A stretch of 64,000 nt of DNA. Origin: Amoebophrya sp. A120. Its lineage: Eukaryota; Sar; Dinophyceae; Syndiniales; Amoebophryaceae. The DNA is taken from the NCBI GenBank assembly GCA_905178155.1, contig CAJINV010000003.1:7546198-7610197 (forward strand), written 5' to 3'. Shown one piece after another: positions 47,225-58,644 of this stretch. Position numbers and translations under genes: made by a program. Below the pieces are notes generated by a model, which saw only the letters and a list, made by a program, of their open reading frames with translations, did no database searches and was not told where the DNA came from. Numbering within the stretch: position 1 is the first letter of the stretch; each line of letters opens with the position of its first letter.

Positions 47225-49944
47225 CTAGAACACACCAAATAACATGTAATACGCAGCGTTGGATTTTTCCGTCGTAAACGTGACTACCAACTTGCCGCCC
47301 CCCACGTCAATGGCCTGCAGCTCCTTCATCCTGCCGTCTACGCCGGGAACCGGCTTTTCGCGGCACTGCGCCACGTCCACACTACCGCTTGTGAGGTCGA
47401 TCGGACAGAACTCGACGAAGCTCTGCTCCTCCCCCTCCGGCGCGTAGAACGCCATGAGAAGCGGCTCGTCCTGCTTCGAGTTCACCAGCGAAACGAATGG
47501 AACCTGGCCGGGTCGCTGTAACTGCTTCGTCGAAATCCACTTCAACTTCGGCTCGGTTTTCGCCTTCGGGTTTACCTCGAGAGTCTTAAAGACACTTACG
47601 CCTGAGGAAGACACGCCTAGCCCGAGGCAAGCGATCTTACCTGACAACGAAGCTAGATCCCGCGTCCTGTCGTGTTCCGGGAGTCAATGTTGATGCAATC
47701 AAAACGGGCGGACATTCGAGAAGGTAGAAACGGAGGACTCTTTCAAAACCTAAGCATCTACACTTCTACACCACTCCTTTTCCGCGGAAAAAAATTATCA
47801 ATCCTCAAAAAATTTATTGTACAAAATTTTTTTCATGTCTTTCGGAAAGGCTGAAATAGCTGCAGGCAGGAAAGTCAGCGCTCCTTCTTCAACCATGCCA
47901 TACGTCACGACCGCGTCTTGCTGCACCGTGCCGCCGTTTTCTTCGTCCTCTCGCGGTGCTCGCGAAAACTCCAGGAGAAAACCGGTCGATGACATCTGCA
48001 ATTTTTGGTGCGCAATCACCCTACTCGTGTGCTGCCGTAGCGATTTGGAATCGCATAGAGTGAGGATATGCAGTCGCGCTTTAGCAAAGACAGAGTGGCA
48101 AAGGATGAGCCCGGAAAGTTCCAAGCAAAAACACACGCTCTCGTCGCCCGTGGTGCGCAGCAGCAGCACGCAATGACATTTGTTATCCTCGAAAAGTGAA
48201 AAATCTACTATCCAACCCGCGCTACTAACTTACCCTGGCAGTCCTCAAATCGCTAACTGCGGTATCGGAGAACTGCACGGGATCGGCTGTGGACGGGGTC
48301 ATCTTGAATCGCTCGAGGTCAAACGTCAACGCAGCCCCGGAAAATGTCCCTTCCGCAGCGGACCTTCTGTTGAACATCGCAATGTAGGAATTCTCTTCTG
48401 GAAATAACTGCCCGACAATCCGGCTGTTCGCTTGCTGCTCGCAAAACTTCACTGTCGGACTCCCTGTTTAAATTTTCATCAGACTTTTCAATTGAAATCA
48501 AGCAAGAGCAAAGATCTCGTACGGGCCACTACAACTTTTAGGAGAGGATTATCGTCTGTCAGTCGCAGTTTGTGGTTCTGCAGATTGATGATCTTGTTCA
48601 AATACACTGACTCCTACCCGTTGGGCAATTTTTGTGCATCAAAATGAGAACGCAACGCAATCACACAGGAAAAACCACATGAAATATTTTGGCATAAACA
48701 CGAGTACATTCCATGAATCCACGGCCCATGGAATCATCGATATCAGCGGACACGGCGAGGCAGTCTCCGTCGGCTTGGGCAGACCTGAAGGCAATGACGA
48801 TTTTTCCGTTGGTCCCGTCAGCGCCAGGCGCAGCGACGACGGAAGGGTCCCACGCTTGCACCTTCTCCTTCTTGTCGTTCACGGAGAACATCTCCGGGGT
48901 GCCCCACTCGAGGATGGTGCCCCTGATGGTGCCCAGCAGCAGGTACCCGCGATTGTTGCGGTCTGCGTTGCGATACACGACGAGAATCCGGTCGGCCCCA
49001 AGCGGAATCATGGAAAGGTCGAGGACCCGCTCGTCCAAGCCATTTAAACCGTCGGTGAGCAATTTTTTCGGAAGATACGTCGGCGGCTCGCTGCACTTCA
49101 ATCCGTCGCCGAAGTATCCGGGCTGGCACAAGCACTGAGCTCCCTGCGTCGTTTGGGTACAAACGGCGTGAAGTCCGCATTTTACGTTGCCGCATTGCTG
49201 CCCATTTCCGTTCACGCCAACCACCTTCAGGAGGGCGTCCGTCACTTGCAGCAACTCTTGCATCGCAACAACCAGTTCTATCAGCGCCAATTTACTTTCT
49301 GGAACCGCTTGCGCTTTTGCTCGTGCCAGCTCGGGCTAACTAGCACCACCTTGCAGCAGTTCGCGTAGCCGCGGCTACCTCTCTTCGCATGCAATGTCAA
49401 GAATGCTAATGGTAATGGTAATACTTCTGAATCTGCATCCGTGTTCTGCTGCCGCGGATAATAAAAAAAAAGCAAGCGAGTGCCGAGACGCGGGAAATGC
49501 GTTCGTTCTATTTCAACTTTTTCTACTCCAAAGGTATATGGAAGCTGTACACGATCGCTCGCGTTGTGCCTCGCATTCATTGCTACCAGAAAGAGTTTTC
49601 CGATTGCTTACTGATTGTGCCTGGAGCTGCTTGGTGATATCGTAGAATTTGGCAGCTTGTGTCATCGTGTACTCGGTGTCAGCATTTTCGTCTGCCGCTG
49701 TGGCTTCTTGCGCGATCACGGGCTGCTGTGCCTGCGCTTCACTCAGCTGGCTCTCGAACGCCCCGCGGTGCTCCGACAAGTACTTCGTCAAATACTGCAT
49801 CCGCGTACCAGCTCCTTTGAAGCCACCATCCTGTCTTCGCAGCACTACCGAAGCTGTGCTGCGAGCAAGAAGCAGCGAGGCCCATAGAACAAAGGCAGCG
49901 CCTTGGAGAACGCATGCCTTCGCTAGGGACATTGTTGTACGCAT
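47225..49944 (-). CDS. Secreted EGF-like domain protein
   Basis: Five exons, 49612-49944, 48708-49335, 48234-48463, 47823-48187, 47225-47594; lengths give 641 aa. ATG 49944-49942 opens a signal peptide (about residues 5-30, VLQGAAFVLWASLLLARS). A helical stretch follows, then an EGF-like module (CGNVKCGLHAVC ... CLCQPGYFGDGLKC), followed by about 400 residues of alternating beta-rich segments (DRILVVYRNADRN, KIVIAFRSAQADGDC) that look like propeller blades. Introns are GT-AG in matching phases. It is probably exported to the surface or a secretory organelle. I do not recognise the full architecture. Confidence 0.8.
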
Positions 49945-50376
49945 ACTGCTACCAACGACACAAGCGCTACGTTGTTCAGCACCTCACGGCGTGCGCTCCG
50001 ACAGCAGACGCCTAGCCCACTGCCCTCCTAGTACCGGCCTTCTAGTCATTATCATGTTGCTTCATGCCTGTCCCGCCTTCACCTATCATTGCGCTTGTTT
50101 TTACCAACACGTGATGAAACAGGAGAGCTTCACTACTTGCAGATTTCTACGGACTCATCAGAGAGGCAGTTTGCCCACGATTTTTTGCTGTCTCACTTCC
50201 TCTTCGCGCATGGATCACTGTCCTTCGCTTCATCTCTCAGAAGAGGTTCTCATGGCTCAACCGCACAGGCGCACCTGCATGCCCTACAATAGCATTCGCA
50301 ACTCTTCATTTCCGTGCGCACGGCCAGATATTTTCTGTGATAAATAAAAACGAATCAAGGAAGCAGAATGTAGAAC
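49945..50376. other. Intergenic, no gene seen
   Basis: 5' flank of the EGF-protein gene and 3' flank of the next gene. The plus-strand frame 49649-50347 is antisense to the signal-peptide exon and extends into non-coding sequence. Confidence 0.4.
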
Positions 50377-51567
50377 CTATCTTTGTGGAAAGGCATTGCC
50401 GAACGCACTCAGACTACTGTCGTCGGACGCGAGCGCGACGTTCTCAGGTTTGTATGCTGCAACATCTCGCCAAGACGCAGGTCGCAGTGCCTCACTGCAT
50501 GTAACCAACGCTGTTTGCATGTCTGCAAGTTCGGAGAAGTTCAGCGCAAAAGCTGCATAAATCTCTTGAATTTCGTCCTGTTCATCGCGAGAGAAAAAGA
50601 CCACTTTCAAAAGCACTTCTTTTTTCAATCGCTCGAGAAGCTCCACGGCACGCACTTTCTTCGCTCGCAAGTCCCGCAAGATTTGAAGTACTGAACCACT
50701 CGAAAGCCCCACCTTGTCCGCCTCTTCAATAATGCGCTGCGCAGCGTTTTGGTTCCAGTGTCGGGGGCATATCTGCGATGCGGCAACTCGTACAAATGGC
50801 TCCTTTTTCTCGAAGAGTGCGCGTGTCGAGCCCGCTCCCTCTGCGTATGCTCCGCCATCGCTGAAAACCGAAGATGCTCTCGCCTTTCCTTCACTTGTAC
50901 TACTCGCATCCACTCCACGCATGGGTTGATCTCCTTCTGGGGGCCACAAGAAACTCTTTCTGCCCGGCGTTGCATTCCAGGACATTCGCGCGACTGCATC
51001 TGCCGCCTCGAATTGCTCACGAACCCAATCTTCCTGAAACCGCACAGGGCGGCCTGAAAGCTGCGACAGCTCCTCCTGCTCTGCTTCGGGATCCGCCTCC
51101 CTGCCACATCTCGGTGTTGCACCAACGTCCTCCCGAAACCAACCTGCGTCGTGCAAATTATGACATTTCGACCGCGAAAATAGCGGTTCGTCACGCCGAT
51201 TGTTTCCTGCAAGGGTGCGTAGCCCTTTCCGACTTCGCTTTTCTCGCGTCGAACGTTCATTGTTAGCCATGCAGTACGAGTTTGGGTCTTTGGCAGGCTC
51301 GGGTTGTGGGTCTGCAAAAAGATTGACATGATCACACCCAGGCGAAGGCTTTGCGGAGGGCGCTCGCAATTTCCTATCCATGCCGCGGTAAGCAAACACA
51401 GCACCATGCTCGGACATTGCGGAGCTCATTTCGCGCCTCTGGTGCTGGGAAATAGTCCAGAAGCTCGGTAGAGACGTAGGTGCTTTTGACGACGGAACCT
51501 GCCTGGCTAATTTGGTAAAGCGGCAGCCAAAATCCACCCATCGCAGGCGCTGCGTGCCTTCGTTCAT
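50377..51567 (-). CDS. Unknown hydrophilic protein
   Basis: Single open frame, 396 aa from ATG 51567-51565 (MNEGTQRLRWVDFG); a second in-frame ATG follows 45 codons on. The N-terminal half is basic and low in hydrophobics. Residues about 250-400 look folded, with amphipathic helices (NQNAAQRIIEEADKVGLSSG, LRAKKVRAVELLERLKKEV, IYAAFALNFSELADMQTAL). No signal peptide or membrane segment. Family not recognised. Confidence 0.65.
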   Translation of the reverse strand: MNEGTQRLRWVDFGCRFTKLARQVPSSKAPTSLPSFWTISQHQRREMSSAMSEHGAVFAYRGMDRKLRAPSAKPSPGCDHVNLFADPQPEPAKDPNSYCMANNERSTREKRSRKGLRTLAGNNRRDEPLFSRSKCHNLHDAGWFREDVGATPRCGREADPEAEQEELSQLSGRPVRFQEDWVREQFEAADAVARMSWNATPGRKSFLWPPEGDQPMRGVDASSTSEGKARASSVFSDGGAYAEGAGSTRALFEKKEPFVRVAASQICPRHWNQNAAQRIIEEADKVGLSSGSVLQILRDLRAKKVRAVELLERLKKEVLLKVVFFSRDEQDEIQEIYAAFALNFSELADMQTALVTCSEALRPASWRDVAAYKPENVALASDDSSLSAFGNAFPQR

Positions 51568-52146
51568 CGTGCAGGCCAAGACCGGTCAGACCAAGCGAGA
51601 AAACCCACAGCCACCTTGTATTTACTCGGAGACCAAAAGCGCACACGAAACCGGGGCTATGCGGCCCACAATAACTTTCTTGGGGGGCACGACATACTTG
51701 TATTCGCTTCTGTTTTTTTGTCACACACCTCGCATAGACTGGGGGAGAATACAACCTAGAATGACACAAGAAGAGCAACGATTCATTTGATATCGCAAAA
51801 ATTAGACATGACGAACCCTGTGAAACCGCTTTACGACACACAAGCGAGCCCGCCTTGTCGTTGGCGCCACAAAAACATCAGCAGGAAACAATTACCACCA
51901 GAAGGAAACGTGTATAGTTCTATGACTTCTATTCGGAGAAATGACCGGACGGTAAAAATAGCAAAACGCGCAAAAACACTGCGAACGTGACTGTACGGAG
52001 GGCATCAGGTGGGGCCGCCCAACTGCGAGTTGTTCATCAGAACGAAAACGAAGAATCTACTCACGACAATTAGAATTATTGGCCGAGGCACACATACCCC
52101 ATAATTATTTCGTTCCTCCAGATGTCGTCCTCGTTGTTCTTAAAAA
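51568..52146. other. Intergenic, no gene seen
   Basis: Between the unknown protein and the cyclotransferase-like gene; mixed composition, no supported frame. Confidence 0.4.
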
Positions 52147-53718
52147 TCATCCCGCGCACACTTGTCGCAGAGCTCTCCATGAGAGTAGGTGCAATGTCAA
52201 TACGACGGAGAACACTACCAACTCTGCAAACGCAGCCGCAGGAGAGCTCGCTTTCGTCGGCTCTGCCGCGGGCTCCGAAGCACTTATCTGGGGCCCTCGC
52301 GCATTCGCAGAAGACACGTCAACCACAGGTTGTCGCCCGGCCGCGCCGGAGCTGCTCACCGAGTTCATCGCTTTGGAGACGGCGGCTGCAGCGCTTTGCA
52401 CCACCGCAGATGTTGACCCCACGCCGGGAGCCGGAAGTTGTACACTGCCACTCGTGCTCGGGTCCACAATGGTGCGGTCCCCAAACCGCAACAGCCCGCC
52501 CTGGAGGTAACACGCAGACCGCGGCGCCTCCGCGCAGATCGTCTCGTCTACTTGCCGCGAAGCCGCTGCGACTTGCTGCCCGGTGGAACCGCTGAGACGC
52601 GCGGTGGAATTCGCTTTCGCCCGGCCGCTCCTGTCTGTCCCACAGAGGTCCTCGGCGGATTTGAGCTCCAGCACGTAGATCTTGTTCCAGAGCTTGCCGG
52701 CCATGAGAAGTTTCAGGGCGCCGTACTCCCAGTTGTACGCTATCCCATTCGGAGTGCTGTCACCGAACCATTTGTGGACGCGAAGGTCGATGTACCGATC
52801 GATGCGTCCGGTCCAGGGGTTCAGCCGCCCCACGCGGTTGGTGAGCCAGATGTTCACCCAGATCGTGCTTGGGGCCACGAACTCGATCTCGTTCAACATT
52901 TTCACGGGCTTCCTTGTCGTCGCGTCTACGACCCGCACTTTCCGGAGCAGTTTTCCCTCTGCGTCCAGATGGTAAAGGTGCGCGTCCCCGGTGGTAGCGA
53001 ACAGACGACAACCGTCTGTGGTCAGCCCCCAGCCCTGGCCGTGCGGAAAAGGCACCGCTCTCTGGAACCGCCACGTCTTCTTGTCGTAGATGTGCATTTC
53101 CCGCTGCTGGTAGGTCAGGGAGTAGGTGCGGTTGCCCAGGTCCACCGTCCCTTCGGAAAACACGCGGGGGACGCGGATGGACTTGCTTACCTTCAACTGC
53201 GAGGGGGCCTGGAAATTCAGCTCCTTCAGCTCGGACCGACCGGTCAACCCACAGGACTCAACCAAAGTACCCGCATCGCGAAAATACAGCCCCTCCAAAA
53301 AGCAGTCCGAGTCGGGCTTCTTGATCTCGGTCTGGGATGCGATTTGTAAAACTTTGGTTCTTGCAGAACTTGCTAACCTAGTCGTCGAACTGGCTGCGAA
53401 TCGCTCCGCTTGTTGCGTGGGCGAAGAGGCGGGAGATCTTTCTTCTCGGCTTCTCTTGTCCCAAACCTCTGACGTCGATACGGGCAGAGTCCTTCGAATC
53501 ACGTTGCTGCTGCGACTGGTGCGCGAATAGAAGTTGTCATTCTGTTGTTCTGGTACGGCGGGTCCACCGCAACACAGCAAAACAATCACGGATGCTGTAC
53601 CCCCACCGCACAACAGATAGGCAGAGGCTTTTTTCCCGCACCAAAGAGAAACCGACCTGCTGTCGGGAGCCATTTCCAACTGTTGGGGACCACGTGCGGA
53701 TAGGCCCACCGGTGCCAT
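52147..53718 (-). CDS. Glutamine cyclotransferase-like membrane protein
   Basis: Single exon, 523 aa from ATG 53718-53716. A hydrophobic segment near residues 33-51 (AYLLCGGGTASVIVLLCCGG) acts as signal or anchor. Residues about 140-350 match the plant/bacterial glutaminyl cyclase fold (PF05096): FLEGLYFRDAGTLVESCGL, YSLTYQQREMHIYD, GQGWGLTTDGCRLFATTGD, KMLNEIEFVAPSTIWVNIWL, NGIAYNWEYGALKLLMAGKL. This family makes N-terminal pyroglutamate in the secretory pathway. The C-terminal 150 residues are low complexity and end with a second hydrophobic helix (LVVFSVVLTLHLLSW), which is unusual for the family and suggests a tail anchor or GPI-type signal. Confidence 0.85.
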   Translation of the reverse strand: MAPVGLSARGPQQLEMAPDSRSVSLWCGKKASAYLLCGGGTASVIVLLCCGGPAVPEQQNDNFYSRTSRSSNVIRRTLPVSTSEVWDKRSREERSPASSPTQQAERFAASSTTRLASSARTKVLQIASQTEIKKPDSDCFLEGLYFRDAGTLVESCGLTGRSELKELNFQAPSQLKVSKSIRVPRVFSEGTVDLGNRTYSLTYQQREMHIYDKKTWRFQRAVPFPHGQGWGLTTDGCRLFATTGDAHLYHLDAEGKLLRKVRVVDATTRKPVKMLNEIEFVAPSTIWVNIWLTNRVGRLNPWTGRIDRYIDLRVHKWFGDSTPNGIAYNWEYGALKLLMAGKLWNKIYVLELKSAEDLCGTDRSGRAKANSTARLSGSTGQQVAAASRQVDETICAEAPRSACYLQGGLLRFGDRTIVDPSTSGSVQLPAPGVGSTSAVVQSAAAAVSKAMNSVSSSGAAGRQPVVDVSSANARGPQISASEPAAEPTKASSPAAAFAELVVFSVVLTLHLLSWRALRQVCAG

Positions 53719-54417
53719 CTCGAGTATGCAAGAACCAACTTCCTGCTAACGCTGAGAGCGCGACACGGGGTAGCGCACAAGTAGAACGAGCATGAGCTAA
53801 CCAGAGGTCGAAGTCCGCAGACCATTTGCAACTTTTGGACTCTGCCTAATACGGCTTCGAGTTCGATGAACGCAGAGGCAGACCACCGCCACCATTAAGA
53901 GCATTTATACTTATTCTCGGGGAGAAAACAAAGGCATGAGCCTGAACTAGAACTCCCGATCAAAAACATAAACATTGACATTCAGGATCTTCTTTATTCT
54001 TCTTGACGCAGCTTCACGATAAAGTTTTTCAAACCGAGACCAACCGATCGACAAACGATCTTGCTTTCGTGTTCCGTCGCATGAAAGGCACATGGCCGAC
54101 AACCAAGTCGATGCACGCTTGCGAGATGGCGATGTCGAAATGCCATGGCAGCTGTATGTTGCATCGCCGAACCTTCCGTTCGCCCATGTCAAAATTGTTA
54201 CATAAAACTCCTTGGTGTCCAACAAGACTGCTGGTGGAGCAGTTGTACAACAGACGGCACACAGCAGTCGCGCTCGCGATCGTTTTTCACTATATCGCCA
54301 AGGAAGAGGGACGGCTTTGGTGTTATCAACACGATTCTCGCAGTGCTTTCCCGGCACAAGGAAAGCTTTGACTATGGTGTGAAAAAATCTTACTGGTGAT
54401 GCTTCTACATTGATGTC
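53719..54417. other. Intergenic or 3' region with an uncertain open frame
   Basis: Two overlapping minus frames, 53947-54357 and 54029-54262, have partly protein-like composition (LPWHFDIAISQACIDLVVGH) but no family signal and no clear exon partner. This may be the 3'-UTR of the mitochondrial protein gene or an unrecognised gene. Confidence 0.35.
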
Positions 54418-55099
54418 TCATTTCAGTTTACTCAGATCGGCGGCACAGTCAGCGGGCGGTGTACCGGAAAACGAAGGCTCTTTCTGCAGGAAGACGTCAC
54501 AAGAATCAGCCCACACGAGCCCCATGCAATTGGAAATCCACCAGCTGGGGCCCCACATGGAAAAGTAACTGCTTTTTAGCGGGCGAACGATCAAGTCCAA
54601 CATCAGCAACCCCGTAAGTCCCCCGAATGCAAAAAGCCGCACCGCATCGCACTGGTACTTGAACTCCACATACCTAGGCAGTGGAATAGACAAGTTCCCC
54701 TATGATTGAGAATCCGAAAAACGCGGTTGCTCAACGAAATTAATCTAACTAAACAAACGAAGATGCAGGCATCGCAATTTCACCTCGCGCCGAATCAACA
54801 AGCAATTTGGAGGTAGGTACGTCATTGCCGGATGCGTGAAAAATCTCTGGGCGGCTTGCATGGAACTTGTGACATCGAGAATGTCCTTACCCCGCTTCGC
54901 AGTACCTGGACGGAGGAACAATTGTAGGTATACTTCATACATCCAAATAAATCGTCCCTCTTTTTCATTGCTGTGAGGTACTTACACTTCTAGTTCTGGC
55001 TTTCTTTGCTGAGATCCGCTATTGTAAGCAGGTATTACCCAGCGCTCGCGACTGGACTCGGGTGGCCTGCAGGGTTCTTCTTGTGAACGTCGAGAACAT
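54418..55099 (-). CDS. Small mitochondrial membrane protein
   Basis: Three exons, 55039-55099, 54784-54905 and 54418-54699, sum to 154 aa with consistent phases and GT-AG borders. ATG 55099-55097 begins MFSTFTRRTLQATRVQSRAL, a classic mitochondrial presequence. One membrane helix lies near residues 85-105 (RLFAFGGLTGLLMLDLIV), followed by a Trp-rich segment (SMWGPSWWISNC). The size and layout resemble a small inner-membrane subunit of a respiratory or ATP synthase complex, but I do not recognise the family. That would fit the OSCP gene elsewhere in the window. Confidence 0.7.
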
Positions 55100-55690
55100 C
55101 CTTTCGAATGCTATTCTTCTTATTCGCTAAAGGCTGTACAGGTTGACAAGCAAAAACAAAAACGATTGCATCGCTTTACTTCCTCAGCTTTAGCTGGAAA
55201 AATCATTTCATTCGCGAAAAAAAACAATCCTTTTTCGGTAAAATAGCACAACAACAGCCTCCTAAAAACTCGGACTTCCAACCTCACTCGCTCCAGACAG
55301 TGACAGTCCCTCCCCTCCACTTCCCCTCTTTGAACACATCCTCGCTGCCTCTGTAGAAAAATCGCTTTACAATGGCGCAGCAACGCCCTGTTCATCAAAG
55401 ATGCATGCTGCGGTGCCACTGTGCATTATCTCGAGTTCATTTCGTGATTTCTTGGTTGTACTTGTAGTCAGCAGGGTTTTTCATTTGCACGGAGGGACGA
55501 AAAGGGCCTACCGTGTATTCACATGCCGTTCCGTCACATGGACATGAAGACAAGCGAGCACTGTATTCTCACACGTAGACAGGAATGCGCTGAAAAGGCG
55601 CTCCCGCAAATCAAAGCAAATCACCATCCACCTACAGACGGTAGTGGTCTTCTATGTATGAAGTAGGTCGTCACACACCCCGCCCTCGCC
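55100..55690. other. Intergenic, no gene seen
   Basis: AT-rich between the mitochondrial protein and the RING gene. The minus frame 55120-55419 begins with a plausible basic peptide but cannot be joined in phase to the next exon. Confidence 0.4.
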
Positions 55691-57728
55691 TTAGAGCGGA
55701 GCGCCTGCAGGGGACGACGCACTGGCCTCATCCAGACCACTTGCAGACGTGCCTAAAGGCCGGACCTCGCGACGTTCGGTGGCTATGCGATCGCCAGTGA
55801 GAAGAGGAAACTGTCCGTCCTCGGGCCGCGCCAACGTCTCTCTGCACACGGGGCAGTTTGATCCCCCGAAAGATGCCCACTTCTCCAGGCATTCGCGGTG
55901 GAAGACGTGCGTACATGGCGCTTCGCCAACCTCGTGTCCCGCCTCAAGTTCCTGCAAGCAAATGCTGCAGTTCTCACCGTGCGCAGGGTCGGACTCACTC
56001 AGCTTGTAGGTCACACACCGACTCAAAGTTTGGGCCACGCTCCGGGCGCTCCTTCCCCGCGTGTCGCCCCGGAGTATTTGTCGCCGAAAGACGTGCAGCA
56101 CAACTGATTTGATTGTATCTTGGTTAGATATTACGCACTGGCAGGTACAAAACCACAGAAACGTAAACCTCGTGATGTTGCATTGTTCATCTACGAAAAA
56201 AAGACAATGTGAGGCGAGTTTCTTCGACAGTCTAAAAAAATGGAAGACAAAAAGTACACGGCGCACAACACGGGAGACAGGGAAGGCAACCGCAAATCGC
56301 AATGAGCAGAAGGGCGGGCACGAGGATTTGGAGGACGACGAGACCGGACACGATGTAGAATAGTAGCCAGGGCACAACGCCACGTCCTGGCAGCTCGTCG
56401 TCGTAGACTTGCCACGGCATCCACCTCGAAAAGACCACTGCAGTCGCCACGTACGCCACAAAAAAAAACCAACTTAGGCTGCAGAAACTGAGGAGGTTCA
56501 CACGGTTAATGTTGTGCAAAAGCCTTGCTTTGCAGAGAGACACCAGTCCCATAAAGGCCGACAAGAAGAACACGAGGAGCACGTGCCGGAGGTAGAAGTT
56601 CTGCAGGGGCCCGAGAAGTAAGTAGGCGGGCCCAGTCACGGGCGTTTCAGGCCGAATCAGGTGGAGATAACAAACGTCTCTTGTGCTTTGCTTCAGCGTA
56701 GTAGGAGCTGTCCGTGCTTTCGCAGCTGATAGCAGGGCGTCAGACTCTTCTTTCGAGAGACTGCGGGGCGGCTCCGCAATCAGCTGCGGCTTGCCGTGAC
56801 TGAAAGCTGTACTTCCTGGTGGTGCGGCTCCCAAGGTGGCCGAGGAAGCATATTCCCACATGCTCTCTGCATGTGGGACATCACCACCATCGTCCTGGCG
56901 AAGGCGCGCTGGTGCAGCGGAAAGACGGCGAGAGGAAGCGTCTGCACGGTCAGGCTTCGTCCGCTCTTCCGCTGTCGTAATCCCAAGTTTCCGCCACACA
57001 TCACCTACTCCACCTCTCTGCGACGAGGTGGATGCGGGTGGGCGAGCATCATTTACGCCCTGGCCTTGCAACTGAAATACGGCTGGATTCAGGGGTATGC
57101 GTCCAATCGCATAAAAGTCCGCGAGGCTGCTCGCAGATCTAGATCCGGCAGCTGCTCGACGCAGGTTCGCACTGGTGCCGCCGCCTGCTTCGACCTGGTT
57201 CTCTACCGCAGCTGCCGCCTTTTGCAGGGACAACAGGCCCTGCGCTGCGGAAGCTGGCAACGGGGGCGGCGTCGTGTTGGGATCGAACGGCACCAAGCAT
57301 TTGTCCGCCGGAAATTCCCACCAGAGGATGAAACACCAGACAAAAAAGAAGCTGTACGTCAGGGCACCCATGTTATCAAGTGTAAAAATGTCTGGGTCTG
57401 GAAGAGTGCGAACTTGTCATGCAGATTTTACATGGCCCGTGACGTCTGCGATGTATTCCCTGGCATCACAGATTTTCTGGGTGCTTCTTGATGCCTATTC
57501 CGCATGACAAATGGCCTCCCCGCGTAGCAGAAACTGGGCTCCTCTTGCTGGTCATGCAATACAGATTTTTCTAGAGTCCAAAATTAGCATGACAAACTTG
57601 CATTCTTCCAGACCCAGACATTTTTACATTTGATACATGTGCTGCGGCTGCAACTCGCATATCTGTTCTGGCTGATTCAATGGTGGCAGAGGTTCCGCCC
57701 TCCTCAAACCGGAAGACCAAGAGGACAT
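55691..57728 (-). CDS. Multi-pass membrane RING-H2 protein (putative E3 ubiquitin ligase)
   Basis: Coding parts 57636-57728, 56267-57368 and 55691-56103 total 535 aa from ATG 57728-57726 (MSSWSSGLRRAEPLPPL). A first hydrophobic segment (TYSFFFVWCFILWW) is followed by about 190 disordered residues, then four hydrophobic helices (HVLLVFFLSAFMGLV, LLSFCSLSWFFFVAYVATAV, VVPWLLFYIVSGLVVLQIL, LLLIAICGCLPCLPC). The C-terminus carries a RING-H2 finger: CSICLQEL, CTHVFHREC, CPVC. Such proteins ubiquitinate substrates at membranes. The insertion at 57374-57635 lies just before the first hydrophobic segment; removing it with one CATGT copy keeps the frame. The second intron uses GTGCGC and has phase 1. 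Confidence 0.85.
57374..57635. mobile_element. Introner-like insertion in the RING gene (GTCTGGGTCTG family)
   Basis: 262 bp; inverted termini TATCAAGTGTAAAAATGTCT / TATCAAATGTAAAAATGTCT, homologous on to GGGTCTGGAAGA. Perfect 5-bp duplication CATGT at 57369-57373 and 57636-57640. Sister of the larger element at 18967-19544. Confidence 0.92.
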
Positions 57729-58644
57729 CGTGGCCCCTTGCACTAGACCCAGACAGATCTACCGGTGGCGATGCTCCAGGCCCAGTCAGCTATCTGGCTG
57801 TCCACAGAATTCAGCGGAGGTTGCGCACCGAAAGAATTTTCACACGTCGTGGCCCTTCCTGTCGCCTATCCCGATGGTACCCGTACCTCTCCAAACATCG
57901 ATCACTGACGAAATAAGCACTTCCAGAAGACTGGCCGACCAAAACTACACCACAAAGCCATAATGTAAGCCACACTGGTGAATGAGATAACAACACGCAT
58001 GAATGTTCTATACTAAGTGTCGGTATGTGTAGCCTATCCGTATGCTTGGCTAATCTGTGCAGGCAAAATCGCCCCTAAAAAGCTACTAAAAATCTAACGC
58101 GCCTGCTAGGTGAAATTCGAATTGAATGAGCCGGCTGGAGCGTTCAGTATGTGTATGGAAACACTAATGATCGGGGGAAGAAGTACTTTGCTTCGCGGTA
58201 GAGTCACCTGCTATTTTGTACTTTCAAAAAACATTTGGTGTTTACTACGTCGATTGGCACAACGTACTACTCATTATACCCTCATTTGTATTCTGCTCAT
58301 TCATTGACCGGCTCGCTCGTAGAATCCCTCAAAAGACAAGAAAACGTGTCTGAGCAAGTGGTTACCGATGCCGATGCGTCCAAGGTTGCCCTGCAAGCGC
58401 AGCTCGCTTTTTACCAGGGACACGAACACACTAAATCCTAACGTATAGAAAAAATGTTGTTCGTACCACAAACAACTACTCACGCCACTCACAAAGTTCC
58501 AAAATCAGCTTTATTCTCGAAGAAGACCGTCTGTTTCTGTGCGGTCTGCATCTACTTGAGTAGTTTGTCTCTTTGTTTTTGCTGAGCATCAAATATCAAC
58601 ATGCTTTGTTTGCAACCTCCGCCAATCTGACCCACTTCAGCTAT
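57729..58644. other. Intergenic, no gene seen
   Basis: 5' flank of the RING gene and 3' flank of the next gene. Short frames only. Confidence 0.45.

Noticed and set aside
55120-55419. Extra first exon for the mitochondrial membrane protein
   Set aside because: It begins with a presequence-like peptide but cannot be spliced in phase; the 55039-55099 exon fits exactly.
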